Translations under genes and position numbers: made by a program
The notes under the pieces: model-generated
The model's database searches: none
What the model saw: only the letters and a program-made list of their open reading frames with translations
Told to the model about the DNA's origin: nothing
In this document: in pieces, positions 35,706 through 44,525 of the stretch
Layout: the number at the start of each line of letters is the position of its first letter
Numbering within the stretch: the stretch's first letter is position 1
DNA from: Scandinavium sp036271055
GTDB taxonomy: Bacteria > Pseudomonadota > Gammaproteobacteria > Enterobacterales > Enterobacteriaceae
Reading direction: 5' to 3'
Assembly: GCF_036271055.1 (NCBI RefSeq)
Contig: NZ_DATBBJ010000099.1
Span: 1-64,000 of the forward strand
DNA length: 64,000 nucleotides

Positions 35706-36992
35706 ATGAAAACCTCTCTGTTTAAAAGCCTCTATTTCCAGGTGCTGTCGGCCATCGCGATAGGTATTTTGCTCGGCCATTTCTACCCGGAACTGGGCGC
35801 GCAAATGAAACCGCTTGGCGATGCCTTCGTTAAGCTCATTAAAATGGTTATCGCCCCTGTTATCTTCTGCACCGTGGTCACCGGCATTGCGGGTATGGAG
35901 AGCATGAAAGCGGTGGGTCGCACGGGCGCGGTGGCGCTGCTCTATTTTGAAGTGGTCAGCACGCTGGCGCTGATTATTGGTCTGGTGATTGTGAACCTGG
36001 TACAGCCGGGCGCGGGGATGAACGTTGACCCTGCCACACTGGATGCGCATGCGGTGGCGGTCTATGCCGAGCAGGCGAAAGATCAGGGTGTCGTTGGCTT
36101 CCTGCTGGATATTATTCCGTCCAGCGTCATCGGCGCATTTGCTAGCGGCAACATCCTGCAAGTGTTGTTGTTCGCGATTATGTTTGGCTTTGCCCTGCAT
36201 CGCTTAGGCCACAAAGGCCAGCTGATTTTCAATGTGATCGAAAGTTTCTCGCAGGTCATCTTCGGCATTATCAACATGATTATGCGTCTCGCACCGATTG
36301 GTGCGTTCGGGGCGATGGCCTTCACCATCGGCAAATACGGTGTCGGCACGTTGGTGCAACTGGGGCAGTTGATTATCTGCTTCTATATCACCTGTATTCT
36401 GTTCGTGGTGGTGGTGCTGGGGACTATCGCTCGTGTGACGGGTTTCAGCATTTTCAAATTTATCCGCTATATCCGCGAAGAGCTGCTGATTGTGCTTGGC
36501 ACATCATCGTCCGAATCCGCACTGCCGCGCATGCTGGATAAAATGGAGAAACTCGGCTGCCGTAAATCGGTGGTGGGGCTGGTTATTCCGACGGGCTACT
36601 CTTTTAACCTCGATGGCACGTCTATTTATCTGACGATGGCGGCGGTGTTTATCGCTCAGGCGACCAACAGCCATATGGATATCTTCCATCAAATTACGCT
36701 GCTGGTGGTGTTGCTGCTCTCTTCGAAAGGTGCGGCAGGGGTGACAGGCAGTGGCTTTATCGTGCTGGCAGCAACACTTTCTGCAGTGGGCCATTTACCG
36801 GTTGCCGGTTTGGCGCTGATTTTGGGCATTGACCGCTTTATGTCAGAAGCGCGAGCGCTCACTAACCTTGTGGGTAACGGCGTGGCGACTATCGTGGTGG
36901 CGAAATGGGTGAAACAACTCGATACGCAAAAACTCGACGATACGCTCAATAACCGTGCAACGGCTGACAAACCACACGAAATATCCTCGTAA
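35706..36992 (+). CDS. dctA: Aerobic C4-dicarboxylate/H+ symporter DctA
   Basis: 428 residues from the ATG at 35706 (AGGA at 35696-35699), the E. coli length; an upstream GTG in frame is ignored. It belongs to the DAACS (glutamate transporter) family, with eight membrane helices, the serine-rich GTSSSES hairpin, and the substrate-binding region SFNLDGTSIYLTM and GSGFIVLAATL. It imports succinate, fumarate, malate and aspartate. It is a single-gene unit. Confidence 0.97.
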   Translation: MKTSLFKSLYFQVLSAIAIGILLGHFYPELGAQMKPLGDAFVKLIKMVIAPVIFCTVVTGIAGMESMKAVGRTGAVALLYFEVVSTLALIIGLVIVNLVQPGAGMNVDPATLDAHAVAVYAEQAKDQGVVGFLLDIIPSSVIGAFASGNILQVLLFAIMFGFALHRLGHKGQLIFNVIESFSQVIFGIINMIMRLAPIGAFGAMAFTIGKYGVGTLVQLGQLIICFYITCILFVVVVLGTIARVTGFSIFKFIRYIREELLIVLGTSSSESALPRMLDKMEKLGCRKSVVGLVIPTGYSFNLDGTSIYLTMAAVFIAQATNSHMDIFHQITLLVVLLLSSKGAAGVTGSGFIVLAATLSAVGHLPVAGLALILGIDRFMSEARALTNLVGNGVATIVVAKWVKQLDTQKLDDTLNNRATADKPHEISS

Positions 36993-37016
36993 TACCGCAA
37001 CTTATCCCCCAAATAC

Positions 37017-37044
37017 GCCCGTAGTCGCTTGATGCGCTACGGGC
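37017..37044 (+). terminator. Hairpin after dctA
   Basis: GCCCGTAG (37017-37024) pairs with CTACGGGC (37037-37044), with extra CGC/GCG pairing inside. No T-tract follows, so a terminator role is uncertain. Confidence 0.5.
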
Positions 37045-37234
37045 TCCTGCGCATAATTGACCATATTTTTCGTCGCACGTGTGACATTTCAATTTTTGCA
37101 CGGTCTAAACGACGTATTTAACTCATTATAATGACCATGAGTTGTCTTTTGTTACTCTACATTGGCGAGTCGCAGGCAGGCTGCAACTTGAAGAATGTGA
37201 GTATATAACCAGGATTGTTGATTCAGGGGTTCAG

Positions 37235-38725
37235 ATGCAGGGCAGAAAAATTCGACTCATCGCGGGCGGAATGCTGATGATGGCAGCTGCGGGCTATGCG
37301 CAAGCAGAGGCGCTCCAGCCAGACCCGGCATGGCAACAGGGAACACTGGATAACGGTTTTCAGTGGCAGGTTTTAGCCACCCCGCAGCGCCCAAGCGACA
37401 GGGTTGAAGTCCGTCTTCAGGTCAATATTGGTTCTCTGAGCGAAAGCACGCAGCAGGCGGGCTTCAGCCACTTTATTCCTCGTCTGGCGCTCTCGCAGAG
37501 CGGCAGTCTACCGACGATGCAGGCCCGTTCATTGTGGCAGCAAGGGATCGATCCTCAGCATCCCATGCCCCCGGCCATCGTCTCCTACGATTACACCCTT
37601 TTCAGCCTGAGTCTGCCGAACAACCGCAATGATCTGCTGAAAGAGGCGCTGACCTGGTTGTCTGATACCAGCGGCAAATTGAACGTCACCCCGGAAGCCA
37701 TTAATCACGCGTTAGGCGGTGAAGACATGGTGATGACCTGGCCGCAAGACCCGAAAGAGGGCTGGTGGCGTTATCGCATGAAAGGTTCCGCGATGCTGGG
37801 TCACGATCCGACGGAACCGCTGAAACAACCGATTGATGCAGAACAACTGAAAAGCTTCTACCAGAAATGGTACACCCCGGATGCGATGACCCTGATTGTG
37901 GTCGGCAACGTCGACAGCCGCAGCATCAGCGAGCAAATCAATAAAATCTTTGGTGGGCTGAAAGGCAAACGCCAAACGCCAGCAGCAGTACCGACGCTGG
38001 CTCCGCTCGCGCCAACGGCGGTCAGTATCATGACCGACGCGGTCCCACAGGATCGCCTCTCTATCATGTGGGACACGCCGTGGGCACCGATTCGTGAGTC
38101 TGCTGCGCTGCAACGCTACTGGCGTGCCGATTTAGCCCGCGAAGCGCTGTTCTGGCACGTGCAGCAGAATCTGAGCAAAACCAATGTGAAAGATGTTGGC
38201 ATCGGCTTCGATTGCCGGGTGTTATATCTGCGTGCGCAGTGCGCCATTAACGTTGATTCCCCGAATGATAAGCTGAATAACAACCTGGGCCTGGTGGCGC
38301 GTGAACTGGCAAAAGTTCGTGAAGAAGGGCTGACGCAGGAAGAGTTTAATGCGCTGATTGCGCAGAAAAATCTTGAACTGCAAAAGCTGTTTGCTACTTA
38401 TGCGCGCACCAATACTGACCTGCTGATAAGTCAGCGGATGCGTGCGCTGCAAAATCAGGTGGTAGATATCGCACCAGAGCAGTACCAGAAGCTACGCCAG
38501 GAATTTTTAAGCTCTCTGACGGTTGAAGGTTTGAATCAGGATCTGCGTCAGCAGCTTTCACAGGATATGGCGTTGATTCTCCAGCAGCCGAAAGGCGAGC
38601 CGGAATTCAATATGAAAGACCTGCAAGAAACGTGGAATAAGCAGATGGCACCGACAACGCCTGCCGCAGCACCTGCCGCGAGTGACGATCATCAGGATGT
38701 AACGGATATTCCGCCAGGGCAGTAA
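37235..38725 (+). CDS. yhjJ: Periplasmic M16-family peptidase-like protein YhjJ
   Basis: 496 residues from the ATG at 37235, which gives the E. coli N-terminus MQGRKIRL and a signal peptide (about 1-24, ending AQA). Two M16 (pitrilysin/insulinase) domains can be followed. The zinc motif HxxEH of active members is replaced: the site reads FSHFIPRLAL, so it is probably not a protease. Function is unknown. A long Ala/Pro C-terminal tail ends TDIPPGQ. Confidence 0.93.
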   Translation: MQGRKIRLIAGGMLMMAAAGYAQAEALQPDPAWQQGTLDNGFQWQVLATPQRPSDRVEVRLQVNIGSLSESTQQAGFSHFIPRLALSQSGSLPTMQARSLWQQGIDPQHPMPPAIVSYDYTLFSLSLPNNRNDLLKEALTWLSDTSGKLNVTPEAINHALGGEDMVMTWPQDPKEGWWRYRMKGSAMLGHDPTEPLKQPIDAEQLKSFYQKWYTPDAMTLIVVGNVDSRSISEQINKIFGGLKGKRQTPAAVPTLAPLAPTAVSIMTDAVPQDRLSIMWDTPWAPIRESAALQRYWRADLAREALFWHVQQNLSKTNVKDVGIGFDCRVLYLRAQCAINVDSPNDKLNNNLGLVARELAKVREEGLTQEEFNALIAQKNLELQKLFATYARTNTDLLISQRMRALQNQVVDIAPEQYQKLRQEFLSSLTVEGLNQDLRQQLSQDMALILQQPKGEPEFNMKDLQETWNKQMAPTTPAAAPAASDDHQDVTDIPPGQ

Positions 38726-38772
38726 ATCTGGATGGCAGTAACGATTTCCCTCTCTGAAAGGAGAGGGTGACG

Positions 38773-38804
38773 AAAAGGGCATCTGACAGCGTCGATGCCC
38801 TTTT
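38773..38804. terminator. Bidirectional terminator between yhjJ and kdgK
   Basis: AAAAGGGCATC (38773-38783) pairs with GATGCCCTTTT (38794-38804) between the convergent genes. A smaller CCCTCTC/GAGAGGG hairpin lies just before it (about 38748-38767). Confidence 0.85.
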
Positions 38805-38807
38805 CTG

Positions 38808-39737
38808 TTATGCAGGCATGGCTTCGCGAGGAATGATCGCCCCGCGATACTGAATCACGGTGCTGGCAGTCAGATGGCCACGCTGTGCTGCTGCTGCTGC
38901 GTCACCGCCGGTCAAACGTACGGCCAGATAACCGGCGCTGAATGAATCACCCGCCGCAGTGGTATCTACGACTTTTTCTTTCGGCAATTTCACCGCCGGG
39001 ACTTCAACTACGCTTTCTTCTGCCAGTGACACCAGGCAAGAATCTGCCCCGCGCTTGATCACCACTTCACTCACGCCAGCGGTGTGCGTGCGAGCCATCA
39101 CTTCTTCAACCGGCTTTTCGCCCCACAGCGCGTCTTCATCATCGAGTGTCAGGAACGCGATGTCAGTACAGGCCAGCATTTGCTGATAAACCTGTTGCGT
39201 CTCTTCACGACTCGCCCACAGGCGCGGGCGATAGTTGTTATCGAAAATGACTTTTCCGCCGTTGGCACGGCATTCGTGCAGCAGCGTGAACAGCTTTTCG
39301 CGACTCGCTGGGCTTAAAATCGCCAGACTAATGCCGCTCAGATAGAGATAGTCAAAAGTCGCCAGCTCTTCGCAGATGGCAGCTGACTGCTCGCTCTCCA
39401 GCCAGAATTTCGCAGCCGCTTCGTTGCGCCAGTAATAAAACGTGCGCTCGCCGGTTTCGTCGGTCTCGATGTAATACAGGCCCGGCATACGGTTCGCCAT
39501 ACGTTGAATCAGACGGGTATCGACATTCTCATTTTGCCACGCGTCTAACATCTGCTGGCTAAAGCTATCGGTGCCCAGTGCGGTGATGTAACTCACCTGC
39601 AAATCACTCTGCGCGACCTGGCGAGCGATATAAACAGAGGTGTTCAGCGTGTCGCCGCCAAAGCCGCGGTTCACCGCAGAGCCTTTCTCTGATAGCTCAA
39701 TCATGCATTCGCCAATGACGGCAATTTTCTTAGACAT
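38808..39737 (-). CDS. kdgK: 2-keto-3-deoxygluconate kinase KdgK
   Basis: 309 residues from the ATG at 39737, the E. coli length. It is a PfkB/ribokinase-family sugar kinase: GFGGDTLNT near the N-terminus binds substrate and DTTAAGDSFSAGYLA is the C-terminal PfkB signature with the catalytic Asp. It makes 2-keto-3-deoxy-6-phosphogluconate in hexuronate and pectin breakdown. Confidence 0.97.
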   Translation of the reverse strand: MSKKIAVIGECMIELSEKGSAVNRGFGGDTLNTSVYIARQVAQSDLQVSYITALGTDSFSQQMLDAWQNENVDTRLIQRMANRMPGLYYIETDETGERTFYYWRNEAAAKFWLESEQSAAICEELATFDYLYLSGISLAILSPASREKLFTLLHECRANGGKVIFDNNYRPRLWASREETQQVYQQMLACTDIAFLTLDDEDALWGEKPVEEVMARTHTAGVSEVVIKRGADSCLVSLAEESVVEVPAVKLPKEKVVDTTAAGDSFSAGYLAVRLTGGDAAAAAQRGHLTASTVIQYRGAIIPREAMPA

Positions 39738-39807
39738 AGTCGTCAAGCCTTCCCGGAATCGAAAAATTAGCGTTAGTGTGCGCTGAGGGTGTTTGGGGGT
39801 CAACTAT

Positions 39808-39826
39808 ATTAAAACATCGTTCCATT
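39808..39826 (-). promoter_or_regulatory. Candidate KdgR operator upstream of kdgK
   Basis: AAACATCGTTCC within an imperfect palindrome resembles the KdgR core AAACATTGTTTC. It lies 70-90 bases upstream of kdgK, a member of the known KdgR regulon. It was judged by eye only. Confidence 0.4.
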
Positions 39827-39897
39827 ATTTTTTTGAACTGGCGCGGATTCTCCTTCAATACTCGTTGCACAGAAACACAAAATGCCAGCGTTGGACA

Positions 39898-39924
39898 TAA
39901 AGTTCTCACTGTCAGCGCCGATAA
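39898..39924 (+). promoter_or_regulatory. Sigma-28 (FliA) promoter of pdeH
   Basis: TAAAGTTC (39898-39905), an 11-base spacer and GCCGATAA (39917-39924) match the FliA consensus TAAAGTTT-N11-GCCGATAA at all but one base. It lies 48 bases before the pdeH ATG. yhjH is a class III flagellar gene in E. coli. Confidence 0.92.
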
Positions 39925-39971
39925 CCCAATGACGAGTTCCGACAGATTCCCCTATTAACAGGACAGCTGAG

Positions 39972-40745
39972 ATGAAGTTAAAGCAGGTAATCCAGCAGCT
40001 AAGCATTCCCGATGCAGGCATTGAAGGCCTACAGGAGCGGCGCTATTGGCTGGAGTGTGAGCGTGCTTATACTTACCAGCCGATCTACAAAACCGATGGC
40101 TCTTTAATGGCCGTAGAATTGCTGACGGTGGTGACGCACCCGGAGCATCCCGGGCAACGCATTGCCCCGGATCGCTATTTTGCTGAAGTGGCGGTGCGCC
40201 AGCGTATTGATGTCATCAAAGAGCAATTGGCCGTGCTTATCGCAAAACGCGCGTTCTTCGCTGACAACGGCATTCTGGCGTCCGTGAACGTCGATGGTCC
40301 AACGTTGCTGGCGATGCGCCAGGACCCGTCATTAATGGCGCAGATTGAAAATATTCCCTGGCTGCGCTTTGAGCTGGTGGAGCATATTCGTCTGCCGAAG
40401 GATTCTTCGTTTGCTTCACTGTGTGAGTTTGGCCCGCTGTGGCTCGATGATTTTGGCACGGGGATGGCGAACTTCTCGGCGCTGAGCGAAGTCCGTTACG
40501 ACTACATCAAAGTCGCGCGCGACCTGTTCATCATGCTGCGTAAAACCCCGGAAGGCCGCAATTTGTTCGAGCTGCTGATCCAACTGATGAACCGTTATTG
40601 TCATGGTGTCATTGTGGAAGGCGTTGAGACGCTGGAAGAGTGGCGCGACGTCCAGCAATCCCCGGCACATGCGGCTCAGGGGTACTTCCTGTCACGTCCT
40701 GTTCCGATGGCGACGCTTGAGGATGTAATGCTCAATCTGGCCTGA
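39972..40745 (+). CDS. pdeH: Flagellar-regulon c-di-GMP phosphodiesterase PdeH (YhjH)
   Basis: 257 residues, a stand-alone EAL domain. The Glu of the EAL signature is Glu49 (AVELLTV); NVDGPTL, FELVEHIRL, LDDFGTGMANF and VEGVET follow with the metal-binding acidic residues kept. It lowers c-di-GMP so that YcgR does not brake the flagellar motor, and indirectly opposes cellulose production. It is a single-gene unit read from a FliA promoter. Confidence 0.96.
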   Translation: MKLKQVIQQLSIPDAGIEGLQERRYWLECERAYTYQPIYKTDGSLMAVELLTVVTHPEHPGQRIAPDRYFAEVAVRQRIDVIKEQLAVLIAKRAFFADNGILASVNVDGPTLLAMRQDPSLMAQIENIPWLRFELVEHIRLPKDSSFASLCEFGPLWLDDFGTGMANFSALSEVRYDYIKVARDLFIMLRKTPEGRNLFELLIQLMNRYCHGVIVEGVETLEEWRDVQQSPAHAAQGYFLSRPVPMATLEDVMLNLA

Positions 40746-40814
40746 TATGCCGTCCTTTCTGTCAGCCTCAACTATATTCATAAAAAGGTGAGGCAAAACA
40801 GGAGCGTTCCCGGC

Positions 40815-42857
40815 ATGACCAAAACCAGCAAAGTCATCAGTATTACGTTTGCGACGTTAGTTCTGCTTATCGTCGTCATCGTGATCATTATCGCGACCTT
40901 CGACTGGAATCGCCTGAAACCCACCATCAACCAGAAAGTGTCTGCGGAGCTGAACCGACCGTTCGCTATTCGCGGCGATCTGGGTGTGGTCTGGGAGCGT
41001 CAGCCGACGGAAACCGGTTGGCGAAGCTGGGTGCCGTGGCCGCACGTCCACGCTGACGACATCATTCTCGGCAACCCGCCGGATATCCCTGAAATCACCA
41101 TGGTGCATCTGCCGCGTGTTGAAGCTACTTTGGCCCCGTTAGCGCTACTGACCAAAACCGTCTATCTGCCGTGGATCAAGCTGGTTCAGCCGGATGCGCG
41201 CATCATTCGTTTGTCGGAAAAAACCAATAACTGGACCTTCAATCTGGCCTCTGCCAATGCCGATCAGAAAAACGCCCAGCCGTCCTCGTGGTCATTCAAA
41301 CTGGATAACATCTTGTTTGATCGCGGGCGGATCAAAGTGGATGACAAGGTGACCCGCGCCGATATTGAGATCTTCGTCGATCCGCTGGGTAAACCGCTGG
41401 CGTTCAGTGAAGTCACGGGCGATAAGGGCAAAAGCGGCGCAGCGAAGCCGGGCGACTATGTGTTTGGGCTGAAAGCTGACGGGCGCTACAACGGCGAGCC
41501 GTTAACCGGCACGGGGAAAATTGGCGGAATGCTGGCGCTGCGCAGTGAAGGCACGCCGTTCCCGGTTCAGGCTGATATTCATTCCGGCAACACGCGGGTC
41601 GCTTTCGACGGCACGGTGAACGATCCAATGAAAATGGGCGGCGTTGATTTGCGCCTGAAATTCTCCGGTGATTCCCTCGGCCAACTCTACGACTTAACCG
41701 GCATTGTTTTGCCCGATACACCGCCGTTTGAAACGGACGGGCATTTGGTAGCCAAAATCGACACCGAGAAAGGCTCTGTGTTTGATTATCGTAATTTTAA
41801 CGGGCGCATTGGTGACAGCGACATTCACGGCACACTGAAATACAGCACCAGCAAACCTCGGCCGAAACTGGAAGGTGACATGGAGTCGAAACAGTTACGG
41901 TTAGCGGATTTAGGTCCGCTGATTGGCGTTGATTCCGGGAAAGGCACCAAAACGAAAGAAGTCAAAAAGGACCCGCAGCCTGCCGGAAAAGTGCTGCCCT
42001 ATGATCGTTTTGAAACCGATAAATGGGCCGTTATGGACGCCGACGTGCGCTTCAAGGGCGGGCGTATCCAGCATGGCAGCACTTTGCCGCTCAATAATCT
42101 TTCGACTCATGTCATTCTGGATCGTGGTGATTTGCGCCTGGAGCCGCTGAAATTCGGCATGGCGAACGGCACGATTAATGCCAATATCCATCTGGCGGGT
42201 AATAAAAAACCGATGCAGGGCGAAGCGGATATACAGGCCCGAAGGCTGCGACTCAAAGAATTGATGCCGAACGTCGAGCTGATGCAGAAAACGTTGGGTG
42301 AGCTCAACGGTGACGCCAAATTGCGCGGGACGGGCAATTCTGTCGCGGCGCTTCTGGGTTCGAGCGACGGTAACCTGAAACTGCTGATGAATGATGGCGT
42401 GGTCAGCCGTAACCTGATGGAAATTCTCGGCCTGAACGTCGGCAACTTTATCATCGGGCAGATCTTTGGTGACGATGAAGTGCGGGTGAACTGTGCGGCG
42501 GCGAATGTCGATATCAATCACGGTGTGGCGCGCCCGCAAATCCTCGCGTTTGATACTGAAAATGCCCTGATAAACGTCACCGGTACGGCGAGCTTTGCTT
42601 CGGAGCAACTGGATTTGACTATCGATCCGGAAAGTAAGGGGATTCGTATCATCACCCTGCGTTCGCCGCTGTACGTGCGCGGTACGTTCAAAAATCCGGA
42701 TTATGGTGTAAAAGCAGGGCCGTTAATCGTGCGCGGTGCAGTAGCGGCGGCGCTGGCGACATTAGTGACGCCAGCGGCAGCGTTGTTGGCATTGGTTTCA
42801 CCGTCCGAAGGCGATGCTAATCAATGCCATGTGATTTTGTCGCAGATGCGGAAGTAG
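40815..42857 (+). CDS. yhjG: AsmA-family inner-membrane-anchored protein YhjG
   Basis: 680 residues from the ATG at 40815 (AGGAG at 40800-40804). A GTG at 40788 in frame would add nine residues but aligns less well with E. coli YhjG. One N-terminal membrane helix (about 8-30) is followed by a large periplasmic AsmA-like, repeated beta-groove region. Proteins of this family are thought to help move phospholipids to the outer membrane; a specific role for YhjG is not settled. Confidence 0.92.
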   Translation: MTKTSKVISITFATLVLLIVVIVIIIATFDWNRLKPTINQKVSAELNRPFAIRGDLGVVWERQPTETGWRSWVPWPHVHADDIILGNPPDIPEITMVHLPRVEATLAPLALLTKTVYLPWIKLVQPDARIIRLSEKTNNWTFNLASANADQKNAQPSSWSFKLDNILFDRGRIKVDDKVTRADIEIFVDPLGKPLAFSEVTGDKGKSGAAKPGDYVFGLKADGRYNGEPLTGTGKIGGMLALRSEGTPFPVQADIHSGNTRVAFDGTVNDPMKMGGVDLRLKFSGDSLGQLYDLTGIVLPDTPPFETDGHLVAKIDTEKGSVFDYRNFNGRIGDSDIHGTLKYSTSKPRPKLEGDMESKQLRLADLGPLIGVDSGKGTKTKEVKKDPQPAGKVLPYDRFETDKWAVMDADVRFKGGRIQHGSTLPLNNLSTHVILDRGDLRLEPLKFGMANGTINANIHLAGNKKPMQGEADIQARRLRLKELMPNVELMQKTLGELNGDAKLRGTGNSVAALLGSSDGNLKLLMNDGVVSRNLMEILGLNVGNFIIGQIFGDDEVRVNCAAANVDINHGVARPQILAFDTENALINVTGTASFASEQLDLTIDPESKGIRIITLRSPLYVRGTFKNPDYGVKAGPLIVRGAVAAALATLVTPAAALLALVSPSEGDANQCHVILSQMRK

Positions 42858-42861
42858 CGCA

Positions 42862-42932
42862 GCCCGGCGACACTTCGTTTGTACAGGCCTACAGAATTTG
42901 TAGGCCCGATAAGCGTTAGCGTCATCCGGCAC
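42862..42932. repeat. REP pair between yhjG and yhjE
   Basis: A REP-like element (42862-42892) and an inverted partner (42899-42932, TGTAGGCCCGATAAGCG ... TCATCCGGCA) face each other between convergent genes. Confidence 0.65.
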
Positions 42933-42940
42933 AGAGAGGC

Positions 42941-44263
42941 TTACAGCGACTGATGGCGAGTTTCATGCGTGAGGATCAGCGCAATCAGCGTCAGGGCCGC
43001 CATTGACGCCAGATAGTAACCGACATACGCAAGACCATAAGTTCCGGTCAGCCAGGCGGCGATGTACGGTGCTACGGATGCCCCGAGAATCGACGACACG
43101 TTATAAGAGAACGATGCCCCGGTGTAGCGCACTTCTGTTGGGAAAAGCTCTGGCAGCAGCGCGCCCATTGGGCCGAAGGTTAGCCCCATCAGGCTTAAAC
43201 CGAGCAACAGATAAGCCATAACCAGCGTCGGATTGCCGGAACCCAGCAGCGGCTGGAACACGAACAGACCAAACAGAATAATCAGCGTGGTAATGGTAAT
43301 CATGCTCTTACGGCGACCAAAACGGTCGGCCAGCAGACCTGCAATCGGCACCATCACACCAAAACCAATTACCGCCATCATCAGCATCCATAGCACTTCA
43401 TTACGCGGCAGACCCAGGCCGTGCGGCACTGCAGCGGTGCTGTAAGTCATGGAATATACCGTCATGATGTAGAACAGCGTGTAGGTCGCCAGCATGATGA
43501 AGGTGCCGAGAACCGTGACACGAAGATGCTTGCTGAGCAGCGTGCCCATTGGCACTTTGACCTGTTTCTTCGCGGCGGCCACTTTGGCAAACACCGGGGT
43601 TTCATGCAGAGAAACGCGCACGTACAGGCCGATAATCACCAGCACGGCGGAGAAGATAAACGGTACGCGCCAGCCCCAGCTCATGAACTGTTCGTCGGTC
43701 AGCAGCCAGGAGAGCAGCAGGAAAGTGCCGTTGGCAAAGAAGAAGCCAATCGGCGCACCGAGTTGCGGGAAAGAGCCATACAGCGCGCGTTTCTTCGGTG
43801 GCGCGTTTTCGGTTGCCAATAACGCAGCGCCACCCCATTCACCGCCGAGTCCCAGACCCTGACCAAAACGTGCCAGCGCTAACAGCATCGGTGCGAGAAT
43901 GCCGATGGTTTCGTAGCTCGGCAGCAGGCCGATAACCACCGTAGAAATACCCATCGTCAGTAACGAAGCAACCAGCGTCACTTTACGGCCAACACGATCA
44001 CCGAAGTGACCGAACAGCGCAGAACCAATTGGACGCGCTACGAATGCGATGGCGAACGTCGCAAGGGATTGCAGCGTAGCGGCGGCCGGATCACCCTGCG
44101 GGAAGAAAATATGCGGGAAGACGATAACTGCCGCAGTGGCGTAAATATAAAAGTCGAAGAACTCAATGGCGGTGCCAATAAGCGAAGCCACGACGACTTT
44201 GTTGCGTGAGTTTACCGGGGCGATATCCTGGTTAGTTTCGAGTGTTGTGGCAGCAGATTCCAT
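42941..44263 (-). CDS. yhjE: MFS transporter YhjE (metabolite:H+ symporter family)
   Basis: 440 residues with twelve predicted membrane helices. It carries the MFS cytoplasmic loop motif (GHFGDRVGRK after helix 2, and LADRFGRRKS after helix 8) and the MHS-type GGEWGGAALLATENAP segment. Relatives carry osmolytes, dicarboxylates or similar metabolites with protons; the YhjE substrate is not known. It lies downstream of yhjD on the same strand but separated by 262 bp. Confidence 0.93.
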   Translation of the reverse strand: MESAATTLETNQDIAPVNSRNKVVVASLIGTAIEFFDFYIYATAAVIVFPHIFFPQGDPAAATLQSLATFAIAFVARPIGSALFGHFGDRVGRKVTLVASLLTMGISTVVIGLLPSYETIGILAPMLLALARFGQGLGLGGEWGGAALLATENAPPKKRALYGSFPQLGAPIGFFFANGTFLLLSWLLTDEQFMSWGWRVPFIFSAVLVIIGLYVRVSLHETPVFAKVAAAKKQVKVPMGTLLSKHLRVTVLGTFIMLATYTLFYIMTVYSMTYSTAAVPHGLGLPRNEVLWMLMMAVIGFGVMVPIAGLLADRFGRRKSMITITTLIILFGLFVFQPLLGSGNPTLVMAYLLLGLSLMGLTFGPMGALLPELFPTEVRYTGASFSYNVSSILGASVAPYIAAWLTGTYGLAYVGYYLASMAALTLIALILTHETRHQSL

Positions 44264-44495
44264 AGTCTTTTCTTATTTTTTGGCGAACGAACAGCCATAT
44301 TACGCACAGCAAAAGCGACATTTCAATGTGTAACAAACTCGCCGATTGGCTGAAAATCAGGCAAAAAGTGAATAATTTTCAGACCAGTAAATTAACTTCT
44401 ATGAAATGCTTCACATTATTTCATTATTGGTTGATAAAACTGGTTTTTGGTTAAAGAAAAGTTACGGACTGGATTTATCTGCTGAGAAGAGGGTT

Positions 44496-44515
44496 CGGGT
44501 TGACGTTTCAACCCG
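44496..44515 (-). terminator. Hairpin downstream of yhjD
   Basis: CGGGTTG (44496-44502) pairs with CAACCCG (44509-44515), 11 bases beyond the yhjD stop. A pyrimidine-rich run but no clean T-tract follows on the minus strand. The remaining gap to yhjE (44264-44495) is AT-rich and presumably holds the yhjE promoter. Confidence 0.45.
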
Positions 44516-44525
44516 ATAACCGATT

